64,000 bases of DNA from Lates calcarifer (lineage: Eukaryota; Chordata; Actinopteri; Centropomidae). The notes under the pieces are model-generated. The model worked only from the letters and a program-made list of their open reading frames with translations, searched no databases and was not told the origin of the DNA. The stretch is from assembly GCF_001640805.2 (NCBI RefSeq), contig NC_066835.1, forward strand, positions 6,442,227 through 6,506,226. Reading direction: 5' to 3'. Below are positions 9,758-22,600 of this stretch, one piece after another. Positions within the stretch are counted from its first letter, which is position 1, and each line of letters opens with the position of its first letter. A program made the translations under genes and the position numbers.

Positions 9758-11512
9758 CTGGAGGTACAAAAGGAGTGTTCATTCAGATTTGGTATTTCTG
9801 GAAACAGGAGTGAACATAATGTATTTATGAATATAATATTCTTATTATCAAATAACTGAATATGGTGCTCAGTCTTGCAATCAATATTATTTTACTGTCT
9901 CATTACACAACAACCTCGAGATGATGAGTGAGGGTTTTATGAAGGGTAATAATGTGAAATCAGTGGTATAATAACATAAAGATATGATTCTGGTTGAGCA
10001 CAGGTATAAATAACTTATTTGATGTTCTTGCACTGTATATATCTGTGTGAGACACAAAGGTTGGAGATGCAGTGGAGTGTAATTCACCGTATGACTTACA
10101 AATGAATCACAACAAAAAGAAATGGACTTTGTAGATTGATGTCCAGATTGTTTTCTCTCTTATATCAAGTGGCCCAATAAATTGAAAGTGAAAACAATGT
10201 TTTTTTTCTGTTGCTGATTAACATTTTTATTGATGTTGCACTTCATTTTTTACTCCAACCAAAGACAAACAGCACAATAGTGAGCATTCATCCCGCAGGC
10301 TGCAATAAGCGGCCACAGACAGCTTTCTTCTTCTCATTCATCTCTACAGCTGCTGGGTTGATAAATCAAGAATATTAGCCTTTCTCTCTTTCCCACCGTG
10401 CCTCTTCGGTTTCTGCTTCGCTCTTGCATTTAGCACCTCTCGCTCCCCTCTCCCCGTTTATCGTTATATTCATCAGCCCCAGCACTCCCTTGTTGTCTGT
10501 CTGTTTTTCCTCCATCCATGCCCGCAGGGAGTCTCTGAGCATTCACATGATTTACAGCTGAGGAAAACAGCGTGGTTATCGATCACCTGCATCCTAATGC
10601 GGAGGAGATAGAGAGGGGAGGCAAGCATCCAAACATATTCACAAACGTCTGCGCTATCAATTACGGAGCGATTTCATTGTTTGAGTAGCAGCTGAACAAC
10701 AGCACGATTCATGATATACAGGTGACCAGGCAGAAACCAACCCTGCTGAGGCCTCCAGAGGATTTTTAAAAAAGTGCAGGAGAGGATGGTATCTTCTCCA
10801 CAATAGAAATGCAGGAAATGAAATCAATACACCTTGCCAAGCTGCAGCAACAATGTGGCACAATGTAAACCTTATCACCCACACACTCTAGTTGCTGTAA
10901 GTAAAAGTAAACAGAATGGAAACAGGATAAAGCCTGTCTCTGTATTGCCTTTTCAACACATGAATAACAACTGAGATTACATTCCAAATGTGGTAATCAT
11001 GTATTTTATTGGACTGGCATTAATTGCTGCTGCTGCTATAATCACATCCTCTATTAAGCACGTTCTGCGCTAACTATATAATGAATCACAGGCACATGGC
11101 CTGTTTATAATGCGAGTGTTTCCCATCATTTCTAGCTTTGATTAAATTGAGATGAAATCACTTGATGGAAGCCAGAATCGAGCCGCTCGGCTGGATGGGA
11201 TCCTCTGAGCTCCGGCGAGTGTTGTTTGTGCTCGGCTTTCACACAGAGATGAGAGATAGGGGACAGATGCTGGGATAATCATTAAATAGAGCGTGGCCTG
11301 TTCGCCTTGATTGGCTGAATGAGAGCTGCCACCCAAGAAGCCCCCAAACCCCCCCCCCACACACACACACACGCACACCCCCCAACCCATACCCGCCACA
11401 TCCAGCCGTGTCATTGGTGTAGCCGTGACGACAGCCCTCTCCGACTCAGCATCACCACAGTGGATGGATTTCAGACAGCCATGGCACCTGGATGGACTGG
11501 GCCACCTCACAT

Positions 11513-11514
<2 letters not shown>

Positions 11515-11562
<48 letters not shown>

Positions 11563-11564
11563 TG
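11515..11564. repeat. (TC)n(TG)n compound microsatellite
   Basis: About 15 TC units followed directly by about 10 TG units. Confidence 0.95.
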
Positions 11565-11960
11565 TTTATTTCACTGCAAAAAAAAATATCCATCGCACCA
11601 AATCATTTACACGTATAATCTTTATTTTTGTGTCTTGCTTTCCTCATAATATTTTTAAAGCTGGGCTGAAATTTAAATTTTCCTGAGTTTGTGTGAGAAA
11701 ATATTAAGAGTAACTATACTGCAGGTATTGTGCATGCCTTTTTTTTCAGTAAAGTGACATATTTGTGGACACAAAGTGCTGCAACAATCTGTTACTTTTG
11801 GGAATTCTTTTCGACTAATTTTTGCTTTTATTTTGAAATATTGGATAAAATGACCTCAGGCATTTAAATGAAACCATGTGATAAGTTTAGGCAAGTTTAT
11901 CCCATGTTTTTCATTATGTAAATCTGAAAAGTAACCAGAAGCTACAGTTGTTAGATGAAT

Positions 11961-12080
11961 GTAGTGGAGTAAAAAGTACAATATTTCCCTATGGAACGTC
12001 ATGGAGTAGAAGTATAAAGAAGCATAAGAACCTCAAATTTGCATTTTAGTAAAGTACTTGAGTAACGAGTAAAATAGAAA
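11961..12080 (+). mobile_element. Dispersed teleost repeat fragment
   Basis: GTAGTGGAGTAAAAAGTACA and GGAGTAGAAGTATAAAGAAG, followed by GTAAAGTACTTGAGTAACGA, is a very common teleost repeat wording as I recall it. Diverged relatives lie at 2755-2853 and, in reverse orientation, at 42830-42960. Confidence 0.55.
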
Positions 12081-13056
12081 TTCATTTATTTATGTCCCTT
12101 CATGTACAGATGTATTTTATCTTGCTTTTTTATCTTGTTCAGTTTGAAGTGAGACTCCTATATCAAATAGCTTGAGACAGATATTTTTTGCAGTGTGTCA
12201 TACTTGCATGTGTGTGTCCCTGTTTATGAATAGACAGCAAAGTGAGCAGCGCCGCTCTGCCTGGAGGAGTAAATTAAACCATGTTCTGTTTATTATGAAG
12301 TTGTTGGCTTTGGAGCAGGCTGCTGGCTAGGAGCTGTCAATCACGCTGATGCACATACACACACACACACCACCCGGATGTGTAGTTGTGTGCGTGATTG
12401 TGCTTAAAAGACACACACACGAACAAAGTCACGACAATGTGAAAAGATAGAAGTAGAAAAGGCACAGCTGAACAGTGGCTCTCTCAGTCTTCCTTGTTTC
12501 CTTCTCTCCATCCGTCCCTCCACACGTCTCCCTCTCCTCTCAGTCTCTCCTCCTGACCTACTTCTATCCATCCTCCAGTCATGTCTCTCTCTCTCTCCCT
12601 ACGCTCTCCTCCTTTCTTTGTTTTTTTTTTTTTTTTTTAACCTGTCAGTCCGTCTGGCTCTCTGTCTGTCAGCACTTCTCTGTGTTGAGTTAATTACAAA
12701 GTTTGTTTCCATTTTTCATCTCTTGGCCTCCACTGATCTATCCGTCATCCGTCAGTGTTCTCTCTTCTTCATTTCTTGTTAGATAATGGAGGCATTACCG
12801 CATTACATACACACACTTTGTACACCAAATAATACGCTGAGACTTTGACGGTGCTTCCTTTGTTCTCTCTCAGCCTCCTCTTCCACGAATTCCCCGCTTT
12901 TCTTTGAGAGATCTCTTGAAATCAGAATGTACTGCCACTATTTGATTTGACCCTACCTACTTTCCTTCCTTTTGTACTCCACATATTTTTCTTTTCTCTC
13001 AATATTTCTGTTTCTCTTTGGACAACGCCCCCTCCCACACCCACCCCTCCTCCCTT

Positions 13057-13078
13057 CTCTCTCTCTCTCTCTCTCTCT
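13057..13078. repeat. (TC)n microsatellite
   Basis: Eleven TC units in a pyrimidine-rich region. Confidence 0.9.
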
Positions 13079-13936
13079 GAGTAGGCAGAAATATTCAGTA
13101 GCAGCTCTGTGGGGAGCTGGAGCTGTACAACATGCTGTCATTGTTTAACACTGCTTGGCATCAACATGATTGTTTCAGTGATTTCAGTCTGGAGCTGTTT
13201 CATTTTAAATATTCATGCGATCATGCCAGCTGCTCTGACCCACTTTGCTAACAGCTGGGTCTGCCCGTTCTCTGCTGTCTCCGTGAGTTGTGGGTCAAAG
13301 GGTGTCTCGCGTCAGTGAACTACTGTAAATTCCACTCCAGATATACTTGAAATGATACAATAAATGTAATGGAATTTTGTTTTTACCTGTCTGGAAGCCA
13401 GATAGCTCAAAAATGGCTGATTTACATAAGGTTTGGGAGAAAGACTCACCTTTAGTCATCGAGAATTTCATTTTAATTTAGATGGCAACCTAGATTTGAA
13501 AACTACTGTATGTTTATATATCAGGAAATCAATGCAACACAGTTTTCTCTGATGATAATTCACTTTTGTACAGTTCGATTTGGTAGATCTGCTCTCATAC
13601 ATTCCTTGCAGAAACAATGATTCTGCTGGGGAGCAATAACAAAAATAAAAAATGTTTGTACATACGTTAAGGAGGGGGTTGGGGTGGTGGAGCTGAGGGA
13701 GCGAATGGCATGAGTTTGTCTGCAGGGTAATGGAGAGAAGTGTCTTTGCTGTAGACCTGGATTAATGTTAATATAACTAATCAGCTGACAGCCACACAGC
13801 TGTGAATGAGCCAGTAACTGTGGATGAATGAATGAACCTACTGATGGTAAAAGACATCACAGTACAATAAATATCTAATGTAAAATACTTCATTAAGTAA
13901 TATATGTTATGACTACTGCATGACACACAATTAGTT

Positions 13937-14310
13937 TTAAAGGAACAGTTAACATTTTGGGTGATAAACATTATTTGCTCTCCTGCAAGAGCTTGATGAG
14001 AAGATTGACACCCCTCTCATGTCTGTCCAATAAATATGAAGCTAGCCAGCAGTCCCTTAGCTTAACATAGCTTAGCTTAGCTTACAGACAGAGGGGGAAA
14101 CAGCTAGCCTCACTCTGTCCCAAAGTCACAAATTTAAAAAATAAAAGATGTTATATCTTGTTTGTTTTGTTTGGATGCTACATGCTAAGCTAAGCTAACT
14201 TTCTGCACCGTAGCTTCACATTTAACATACAGACATTAGATAGTCCTTGGTCTTCTCATCTAAGTCTCTGCAAGAAAGCGAATAAGTGACTTTACTAAAA
14301 CTATTTCTTG
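13937..14310 (+). mobile_element. MITE of a high-copy teleost family
   Basis: Starts TTAAAGGAACAGTTAACATT and carries the characteristic GATGAGAAGATTGACACCCC, CTTAGCTTAACATAGCTTAG, GGGGAAACAGCTAGCC and GCAAGAAAGCGAATAAGT words. The second half is an imperfect inverse of the first (a direct GATGAGAAGATTGAC early, an inverted TCTTCTCATCTAAGTCTC late), so the element is foldback-like with long inverted termini. It has no coding capacity. Partial relatives in this window are 30195-30470, 32233-32260 and 56580-56758. Confidence 0.7.
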
Positions 14311-17300
14311 AATATATAAAAATGTCAAGAATGACTATTTTAAATAAGTTTTTTCAGATTTTTTTTCTTTGCCACCAGACAGTAATGGGAGACAATAGCT
14401 TACAATCATTTGGACAAGGCAGCCACAGTCTTGGCTTTTATTGAAATGGGCCAACGCTGTGCGGCAGTGGGTATTGTGTGCCTGAACACCAGCTTTGTTT
14501 AACAGCTGATACAATGAAACAAGCTAGAGCGTGGTCAGGGGCAGATATGTCAATTCATTTAAGACTACCAGAACGTGAACTGCACAGAGCCCTTATAGAA
14601 TTGTAGTCAAACAATGGAAAAGTTTTCATTAGTCTGGTATCTGTCCATACGCGGCAGTACAGTAGACTTCAGAGATGCTATTAACCACTGGAGCTCTGCA
14701 CAGCCCATAATGGAGAGAAGGGGCAGACAATAGTGAAATGTATAAATATGGGAATGGGAAATAATAGGACTGGCTCAGCTGTGTGTTGGCGTGCACCTCC
14801 ATCGTCACCAGCCAGAGAGACATGCATGCTGGCAGTCTGGCAGAAGAACTGATTTTCTCTTCTCAGCTTTTAGCCATGAATGATCTATTTTCATTTTTCC
14901 ACTGTCTTTCTCTTATATGCGTGCACATACACACACAAAAACATACACACATTTCCCTGACAGCTGGGTGACGGCCATAGATAACTCATCATGATCCTGA
15001 AAGAATCAAGGATGATGGGAAAGATGGAACATTTCAAGGGTGACCTGTGAAAGAAGACCCATAAAATATGAGCGCAGCGGTGGGCTGGGCGGCTGCAGCT
15101 CATCAGCTCTGTGTGCAAAATGGAGGGGGAGGCCGACATGGAATAAGTGAGAAGAAATATGAGGAAAAGAAGTAAATACAATGGCTTAAGGTCTTCAAAA
15201 AATGCAAGGTTGAAGATCTAGCAACAGACATTAAGGTAGAAATTGGTAGAGGTTAATCTACAAACATGGCTGTGCAGATGCATTCACTGCAGAATGAGAG
15301 GTACACTGGCATACATACACATGAAGGTGGCTGACAATGGACTGAATGAAGAGTGACAGGGGAGGAAAACGAAGCAGAGATGCAGCAAGAAAGAACGAGA
15401 GAAATTGCAAGAGTGAGAGACAGAGAGAGTGCAACAGTGACTGTGTGTGAGAGAGAGATGATGGCCACAGCACAGGGGAAATATGCTCCCATCATAAGGG
15501 CAAAATTGAAGAGTGCCTAGGGGGCAATTCTTCTATCTTGCTCTCCCATTCTCCTCCTCCTCTTGCCCTGTTTTCTCATTTCTCACCCCTCCCATATTTT
15601 CATGTACAACCTCCTCTTTCCCTTCCACTTCTCGTCCCCCTCCATTCTTTCACATTCACTCCTTCTCTTACAACATGTCCACAGCAGCGACTGTTCCAGC
15701 GGGTTTTTGACATTTGGTCACAAGCAAGCGTTGGCACAACACATTACGGTTAAAATCACTTAAATTCAGATTCAATTTATGGCACTTCATCTGTGGAGGC
15801 AGAAGACAAAACAGCCAAGAACACGTACAGTAGACTTTGTTTTGTTTGTTTTTTTTAAATCTAAAATTACAGTAATATAAGAGAGACAATACCCAGGACC
15901 ACAGTGCCTTCAAAAGCACAAGCTAACACCACAATATATGATTTCATATATGTCATAATAACATTGGTGGAAACCACTTTGATTCCACATCTGAAAGATA
16001 CTTAGGTCTTCACAGTGCAAACTGATCTAAGAAGCAGCTATAAAGCACCAATCCTCCAACCTAAATAACAAAATAGTTGACAGCATGATGGAAAAACCAG
16101 TATGGCAGTATGGTCTAGAAGTATTCATTATCATATCTATATTATGATAATAAAATATTGAGTTAAATAATCACAACCTGAAATCAGACAAGGGGTGTAA
16201 AATGAATGGATGGATTAACCAATGAAAAATGCTTTCAATTCATTTAAGTTCATTGACATTTCTGTTGAAATCAACATTATGAGTCAATGAGCTACTGTAA
16301 CAGTAGTGACAGTTCTTACAATAGGTTTGATGGTGCTGACTGAAACTCCAAAACCAAAAAAGAACTGCATAGCCAGCACAGTTGAATAAAAATCACTTAA
16401 ATTCACAAGCACTTCACTGTGATCTACTGCAACTTTTAGTTACAGTGTATTTTTGGCTTAGGACATCTCCCAGTAGCCCACAATTGGATACAAAAACATT
16501 TAGTAACTAACATTACTGCCTACAGCAGGCAAGAGAGAATATTTAAGACTTTAATAAATCAAATTCAAGACTTTTAAATACCTACTATGGCCTTTTTTGG
16601 ATGAAACTCATTCCATAACTCTGCAGATACCCTGTTCAAAAAAACCTATGTTGACTGTTGATATAAAACTGGATGCACAGCAAAATCAAATGATTTGTAC
16701 GCCAAACCATTCACCCTGTTTTCCATTCCTCCTCACTAAGAGGTTTGGTGGCACGCCAACAGTTTTACACTATTGCTTTGCTTCTCAGACAGAGGAATCA
16801 TCATTTTCCAAGCACAAAAAAATCTGTATATCGGTGCTTCAATGTACAGTATGTGGAACACGGCATGTGTACTCCAAATACATTATGACAGTGGTGTACA
16901 GAAAGCTAATTCCTCCAAGAATATCTAGAAGGGTTCAAATAAATGTCACCAATGAACAATGAATTTGACATTCTCTTCTTGCCTACCATGCAGCCCACAG
17001 TATATATATACTATATATACAATATGTAAATAATGACATAGAGTTAATCATATCAAAATGTATTCCCTGTTGTCTTTAAAACAACCTCTCTTTATCTAAC
17101 ATTTACCAGTTTGATTCTGGTGAACATGACGAAGAAACATGTTTAGCATAAAGCTGTATGTTTACGCCACTGAAAACAGCCCTGAGAGGGCTTCTGACTG
17201 TGACTTAATGAGAGGGAAAATACCAACACCACTTAGCAGAGAGCTGCTCGCTTGTAATTGGCCTGCATTTTCCCTCTCTACCTCAGACAACATGAGAGGA

Positions 17301-18383
17301 CATTGCCGGGGATACTGGATGGGGGTAAACAGAGATCAAAGGCAATGAGAGAATGTCATAACAGGCTCATTCAGAGAGTCAGTCATTAGACATTAGACCT
17401 TAACCTTCTGTAGGAGAGGCCTCATCCTCCAACGCACACGCTGTAGATCTTGTACTCCTATCTGGCAATCACTCTACTTTTCTAACACACAGAGGGTAAG
17501 TGCCCCCCTCAACTTCCCCTCTGCTTCATATCCCTTCTCCCATTTCTTGCTTTTCATATTCTCTCTCCCTTCTTTCCTCTTCTCCCTTTTTTTTGGCGCA
17601 TGCTTCTTCTTTCCTTCTTTTATTCAAATCTTCTCTGCTCAGCTTGTCACTTCATAATTCCCGTTCCCCCCCGCCTTTTCTTCTGTGTCTCTCCCATCAC
17701 TCCCCCTCTCTGCCACACTCTCAATGCTACGCTTCTTCCCCTTTTGCTCCTCGTCTCTCTAGTCGCTCATGTTGTGTTGTATTACAATCTTTCCTGACAG
17801 AAAATCAAAGGTAGATGCAGAAACCACAGCTCAGAGGAGAATCAAGACACACACCCTTTGCACATACAGAAACACACACAAAGCAGCAGCTCAGTGTTTT
17901 CTCACTGTCATTAAGTTTGGTCGCCTTAGTGCCACCATTGCTGAATCACACTCTCTATCTATCTATCTATCTATCTATTGAAAAAAAAAAACAGCATTAC
18001 ATACATCGTTCGAAGTCAAACACATGAAAATAAAAACTTGAACAAAACCGAGGAGCTACAAACCAGCAAACAATACTGTGCTAGCATAAGATCTATAACA
18101 TGTAAACACAATAGTCTGCACATCTGTGCACTAAACAGTAAATCATGTGACAACATTAAAAATATATTCATTAAGAATTTCATGAAATCAAACCATGTTT
18201 TCTATATCATTTATGGTTCATGGCGGAGTCCGCCATACTAGCAGTGGTTCAATTCCTCTACATACGCAGGAGGGATTCACAGGAAACTATGTAGCATGTA
18301 CCAGTGTTGATATTTATCTCATTAATATTAGCCCTACTTGTTTCCTGTTCAGTCCTGTTCACTAACACTTTATCAGAGCTATA
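14311..18383. other. Non-coding stretch with no gene seen
   Basis: AT-biased unique sequence. Contains TC-rich DNA at 15540-15680 and 17500-17770, a TA-rich inverted repeat near 17000-17020 and a (CTAT)n tract at 17955-17978. A 121-codon plus-strand open frame at 16597-16962 shows no recognisable domain or splice context and was not called. The segment 14830-14970 resembles 19160-19290. Confidence 0.6.
17955..17978. repeat. (CTAT)n microsatellite
   Basis: About six tetranucleotide units, followed by a poly-A run. Confidence 0.92.
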
Positions 18384-18897
18384 TTAAAGGACCAGTATGT
18401 AACATTCACAAATATCTATTGTCAGAGATGAAACATAATATATTAATTATGTTTTTATTTGTGTATATTCACCTAAAGCTAAAAATTATTGTGTTTTTGT
18501 TCGCTTAGAATGAGCATTTTTATCTACATAGGGAGCGGGTCCTCTTCCACGGAGTCTGCTGTGTTTCTACAGTAGCCCAGAATGGACAAATTGTACCAAA
18601 CAGTGGCCTTTATCGTTTTTACATTGATGCTGCAGCTTGTTTAGAGAAGATAAAGAAGAGGAAGAAAGAGAGTACATGTCAGCTATTCTCTATAGTCTCA
18701 CAGACTAAAAACTATATTGAAATATAACTATAAAAAAATAACTTCTTCACTTGACAGACTAGCAGATGTGGTAGTTGACACCATTTTGTCACATGACGGC
18801 CTCCATACCACCTTTACAACACACTTGGAAAGGGAGGGGTGAAGGGATGGGTATTCAGTTTGTACTGCTAATGCTAACTCAAAATTTCACCTTAAAG
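18384..18897 (+). mobile_element. Dispersed teleost repeat (TTAAAGGACCAGTATG family)
   Basis: Begins TTAAAGGACCAGTATGTAAC and contains TACATAGGGAGCGGGTCCTC, CACGGAGTCTGCTGTGTTTC and TACAGTAGCCCAGAATGGAC, the wording of one of the commonest non-coding teleost repeats as I recall it. It ends near CACCTTAAAG. The centre holds a GAAGAGGAAGAAAG purine run. No open frame of interest. Whether it is a MITE or a SINE is not decided here. Confidence 0.65.
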
Positions 18898-19311
18898 ACA
18901 TTCACTTAGCAAAACACAGGAGTGGCTTGTATTTGTTAGCAAGGTTAGTGCTGATGATGATCGTTCATCAAAAACAATGTACATTTCCTTATTTTTGGCA
19001 TTTGTTAGCAGATCACATTTTTTCATAGCCACCACAGTTACAGAAACAGAGAGAGAGAAAAAGAAAGGATCTCAGTGAACCTTGTGTGGAAATTATTTTG
19101 CCAACTGCTGTTTCCAAGGTCAAGAGTGCACTTTCATTCTCAGCTATGCCAACATGCTTGTAAACTGGCAGAAGGAGCCATTTGCTCTTCTCAGTTTCTT
19201 GCCATGAATGATCTATTTTCATTTCTTCGCTGACATTCTCTCCTACACACACAAACACGCACTACAGACACATTTCTCTTGCTGCCAAGTGACAATCTTT
19301 GCCTCAAAGTA

Positions 19312-19690
19312 CTTAAAGGCGAACACCACCAATTTTATACAACAGAGTCCATTTACAGGACTTAGGGAGTACTTCTGCATGTGTGAAAAAAGTTGTAAAA
19401 AGCCCTTATGTGGCTCCAGGCCTTCTGAATTATGGGTAATGTAGTCACCAGCTTTTGAAATAAAAAAACAAAACAAAAAAAACAATGTGCAGAACATTGT
19501 GAGTCAGACAATTTATTGGAGAGCTGTGCTAAATCAATGGAGTACTCTTTTATTGTGACAACTTTAAGGACTTCAAATGACCGCTGGGCAAAGTCCATCT
19601 GCTGATAGTGTAAAACAATCAAAAACTCAAGAACAGCCACTTACTGCACACTGTGGTGACATTATTTTATCAGCTGCTGTTTCCATAATC
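19312..19690 (+). mobile_element. Dispersed teleost repeat (GGCGAACACCACCAATTTTA family)
   Basis: Starts with TTAAAGGCGAACACCACC and includes GGGAGTACTTCTGCATGTGT, TGTGGCTCCAGGCCTTCTGA and AATGACCGCTGGGCAAAG, a teleost family I recognise from memory. It ends around ATCAGCTGCTGTTTCCA. A similar CCAACTGCTGTTTCCA with preceding TGTGTGGAAATTATTTT occurs just upstream at 19084-19118, so the ends may be repeated. Non-coding. Confidence 0.6.
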
Positions 19691-22600
19691 ACAAATTATC
19701 TCTCAATCTCAAAGAAAAGAAAATGAAAAAACACCTGCTGAAACACAAATGTTTGATGAAGTTCTGCCCCCCCCCGACTGACAGGTGATCACAGGGAAGG
19801 AAATAATCACAGCAAGACGCACTTGCGAGCAAAGACAAAATCAGAAAAAGAAGTAACTCACGAATTAACATCATGCAGCGTGCCGGATCGCTCTAAATGT
19901 AATTTACAACTTTACCAGACAGATTCCCTCCACGTAAAACTTCCGACTCCTCCGAAATGCTGCACATGCACAGACACTTGCTGCAGCCGTGTCCGCAGAT
20001 GCAAATCACAGACGGAGACTAATGCAGAGGGATGGACACACACACTTCTAACCAGCTGACTCTAGTGTTGCTAGGTTACTTGGTGAACTAGGTTACTACA
20101 TGTAGAACATATTTGCATAAATCTCACATGGGTGTTCATAGACCATGAGAGAGATAGTGAGTCTGAGTGAGAATATAGTTGTCTACTGGGACCACTAATG
20201 GTGATCATCCTCAGCTTGACTTCCACAGGTTCAACACTGTCAGCAGTGCAGCAAGATTAGGACTTATTTATGTGTGTTTAGTTGAATAGCTTCCAAATAC
20301 AAATGTAAGCATGTTTGAAATGCAAATAAAGAACACATGCAAAATGTATATGTGTATTTGCATAATTTATGTGTGTATGTGTGTGGCTGCTTAGGCTGGT
20401 GCTTTGATGTAGGATTGCCACGTACGGTAGCTCTGAGGTCGACGCCAGCACAAAGGGGCCGATTCCTCTTTTCTTCCCTTTTCTTTCTTTTTCCCTTCCT
20501 TTCCTTTCCTCTCCATATATTTCTTACTTTTTTATCATCCCCATCACATTTCTCCCTCCTGCAATCTCCCTCTCTTCTCCTCCCTGCACCTCCTCATTAG
20601 AGCAAGCTAATATTAATGCTAAAAGTGCAGTGTACAGTCCGCAGAACTCTAATATTGAACAGATGGAGGAGGCTTAATAACACTTAATCTCATTAAGGTG
20701 CGAAAGAAATAGTTTAGCAGTCATCTTGGCTAAATGGCGAGTGTTTACATCATTTAGTTAAAAGGCAGGCTCAGTGTCCGCTGTGCTACATGCAGCATGA
20801 ATCAATAGCTGGATGGATTTTTACATGTGCACACATCCAGGTACCGAGAGCACACACAACAACAACAACCTACAAATACACACAGAAAGATGAAAACTGT
20901 GCCGTGCTGAGAGGTGGTCTGTCACTCCTGGCAATAGGGACACAGCTGTGCAAAAGGTGAGAAGTGACAGGCAGTGAAAATACTGTCTTTTGTGGTCCAG
21001 AAAGAGTGAGTGTGTGCATGTGTGTATGTGTGTGTGCTGCCTTCTTCTGCTGGCTGCGTACCACTAGCTTACCCTCATCCAGCTATCACCACCATCAAAC
21101 ACACACACACGCATAAGGAGCACTTAGGCGCTTGCCACAGAGAGAGGGAGAGAGAGGCTAAGAAGTGAGCACAGAGCTCTGCAGGGAGGATACGGTGGTG
21201 ATCCCAGGTATTTCTGTGATTAAACTGATCCACTTAAGTTTTAACATCAGTGGATTTCCCTGATACTTAAAGGAAATACCCAAATCAGTGTTGAGACGCA
21301 CTTTTCTGCTTCGAGCTCACGTTTACTCAATAAAAGCCGGATGTGAGGCGAGAGCACAGCTGCACTGTATGCTTGACACTTGAGACTTGGACTTGTGGAT
21401 GTGAGAATTTGGATCTTGACTGCTGCTGTGGTTTGACTCTTGAAAACACAAATAATTAAGTCTCACAGTTTGACCTGGTAAAATCCTTGAACAATAAACA
21501 AGAATAAGAGGGCAATCAGACCGAAAACAGCACTAAAACAACGCAGAAGGCTGCATTGGTGGATTGGTTAGGTTAGGTTAGGTTATTTAAAGTTCCCGTG
21601 AGTCATGAAATATGATCCAGTCCAGTAGGATATTACTGCATATACAGATGCTAAACACTCCACAAGACTTTTTGAAACTATAGACAGGATTTCACAACTC
21701 TACTCTACATCTACGATGCAATAATTGTAACTTTAGTCTCGACAATCTCAAAGTAAACAGCAAAAATTGCAAAGTAATCTACCAGAAATGTACAATACGT
21801 TGCAGGCATGTTATCAGCCAATGCAGCACCTAGCAGAATTATGTCACGTTAAACCACATTAAGATTTTTTGCTGGAAGACGATGACTAGGGTGAAGTGGG
21901 TCTGAACATGTTGCCTAAGAGTCTACAGCCATGCTAGCAGTACTAGCTAAAGACATATGACAGCAGCAGACAAACCTTGTAATAAAAAAACAAATTAACA
22001 CAGCTTTGGAAGCAAAAGGTTCAAACTTCTTGTTAGCATTAAGCACTCCAGAGTTTTTGTAGACTTCTGACTTGTCTTGAGACTTGATTTGGGCTTATTT
22101 CAAAGGACTTAACTTGGACTTTCCCCAACACATTTAGAAGCAGGGCATGTATTATTCTTTCCCAGGTGTTAACAGGATACAAACAGTCTCCACGGGCACA
22201 ATAACACCTCGAGAACATTGTGTATGGCTGTCACCGAAAAATGGCCTGTTTCTCATTTACAAGCCCCCAAAACATTCAAGCATTGCTTTGATTTTTTTTT
22301 TTCCTCTTTGGATGGAGATGAGGAATGTATGTAATTCCATTATTGCGTCACTTATGCACTGCACTGCCAGACAAAAATAATCTATTTAACTTTGATGAAT
22401 TTGTTGGCGCTGCTCCGTGGCTGGCTCTTGTTATTACTGTACTTTTTTGTGACAAGTGTGTGTCAGAGAAAGGAAAGAGATAGAGGGAAAGAAAAGAAAG
22501 GAAAACCTTGAAATCCAGCCCATCTCACATCCAGCTGTGTGCCATATGAATGTATAAATCTGCTCGCTCAATTCATATTCAGCACAGAACACTGCACACT

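Larger units (their letters stand above)
9758..13936. other. Non-coding: start of long 5' intron or upstream flank
   Basis: No supported exon. It includes a unique, non-repetitive stretch (10200-11330), (CA)n near 11358, a (TC)n(TG)n tract at 11515-11564, a dispersed repeat at 11961-12080, a TC-rich tract with poly-T at 12480-12670, and (TC)n at 13057-13078. Short open frames here are translations of these tracts. Confidence 0.7.

Noticed and set aside
16597..16962. 121-codon plus-strand frame
   Set aside because: No family resemblance, no promoter or splice evidence, AT-rich surroundings.
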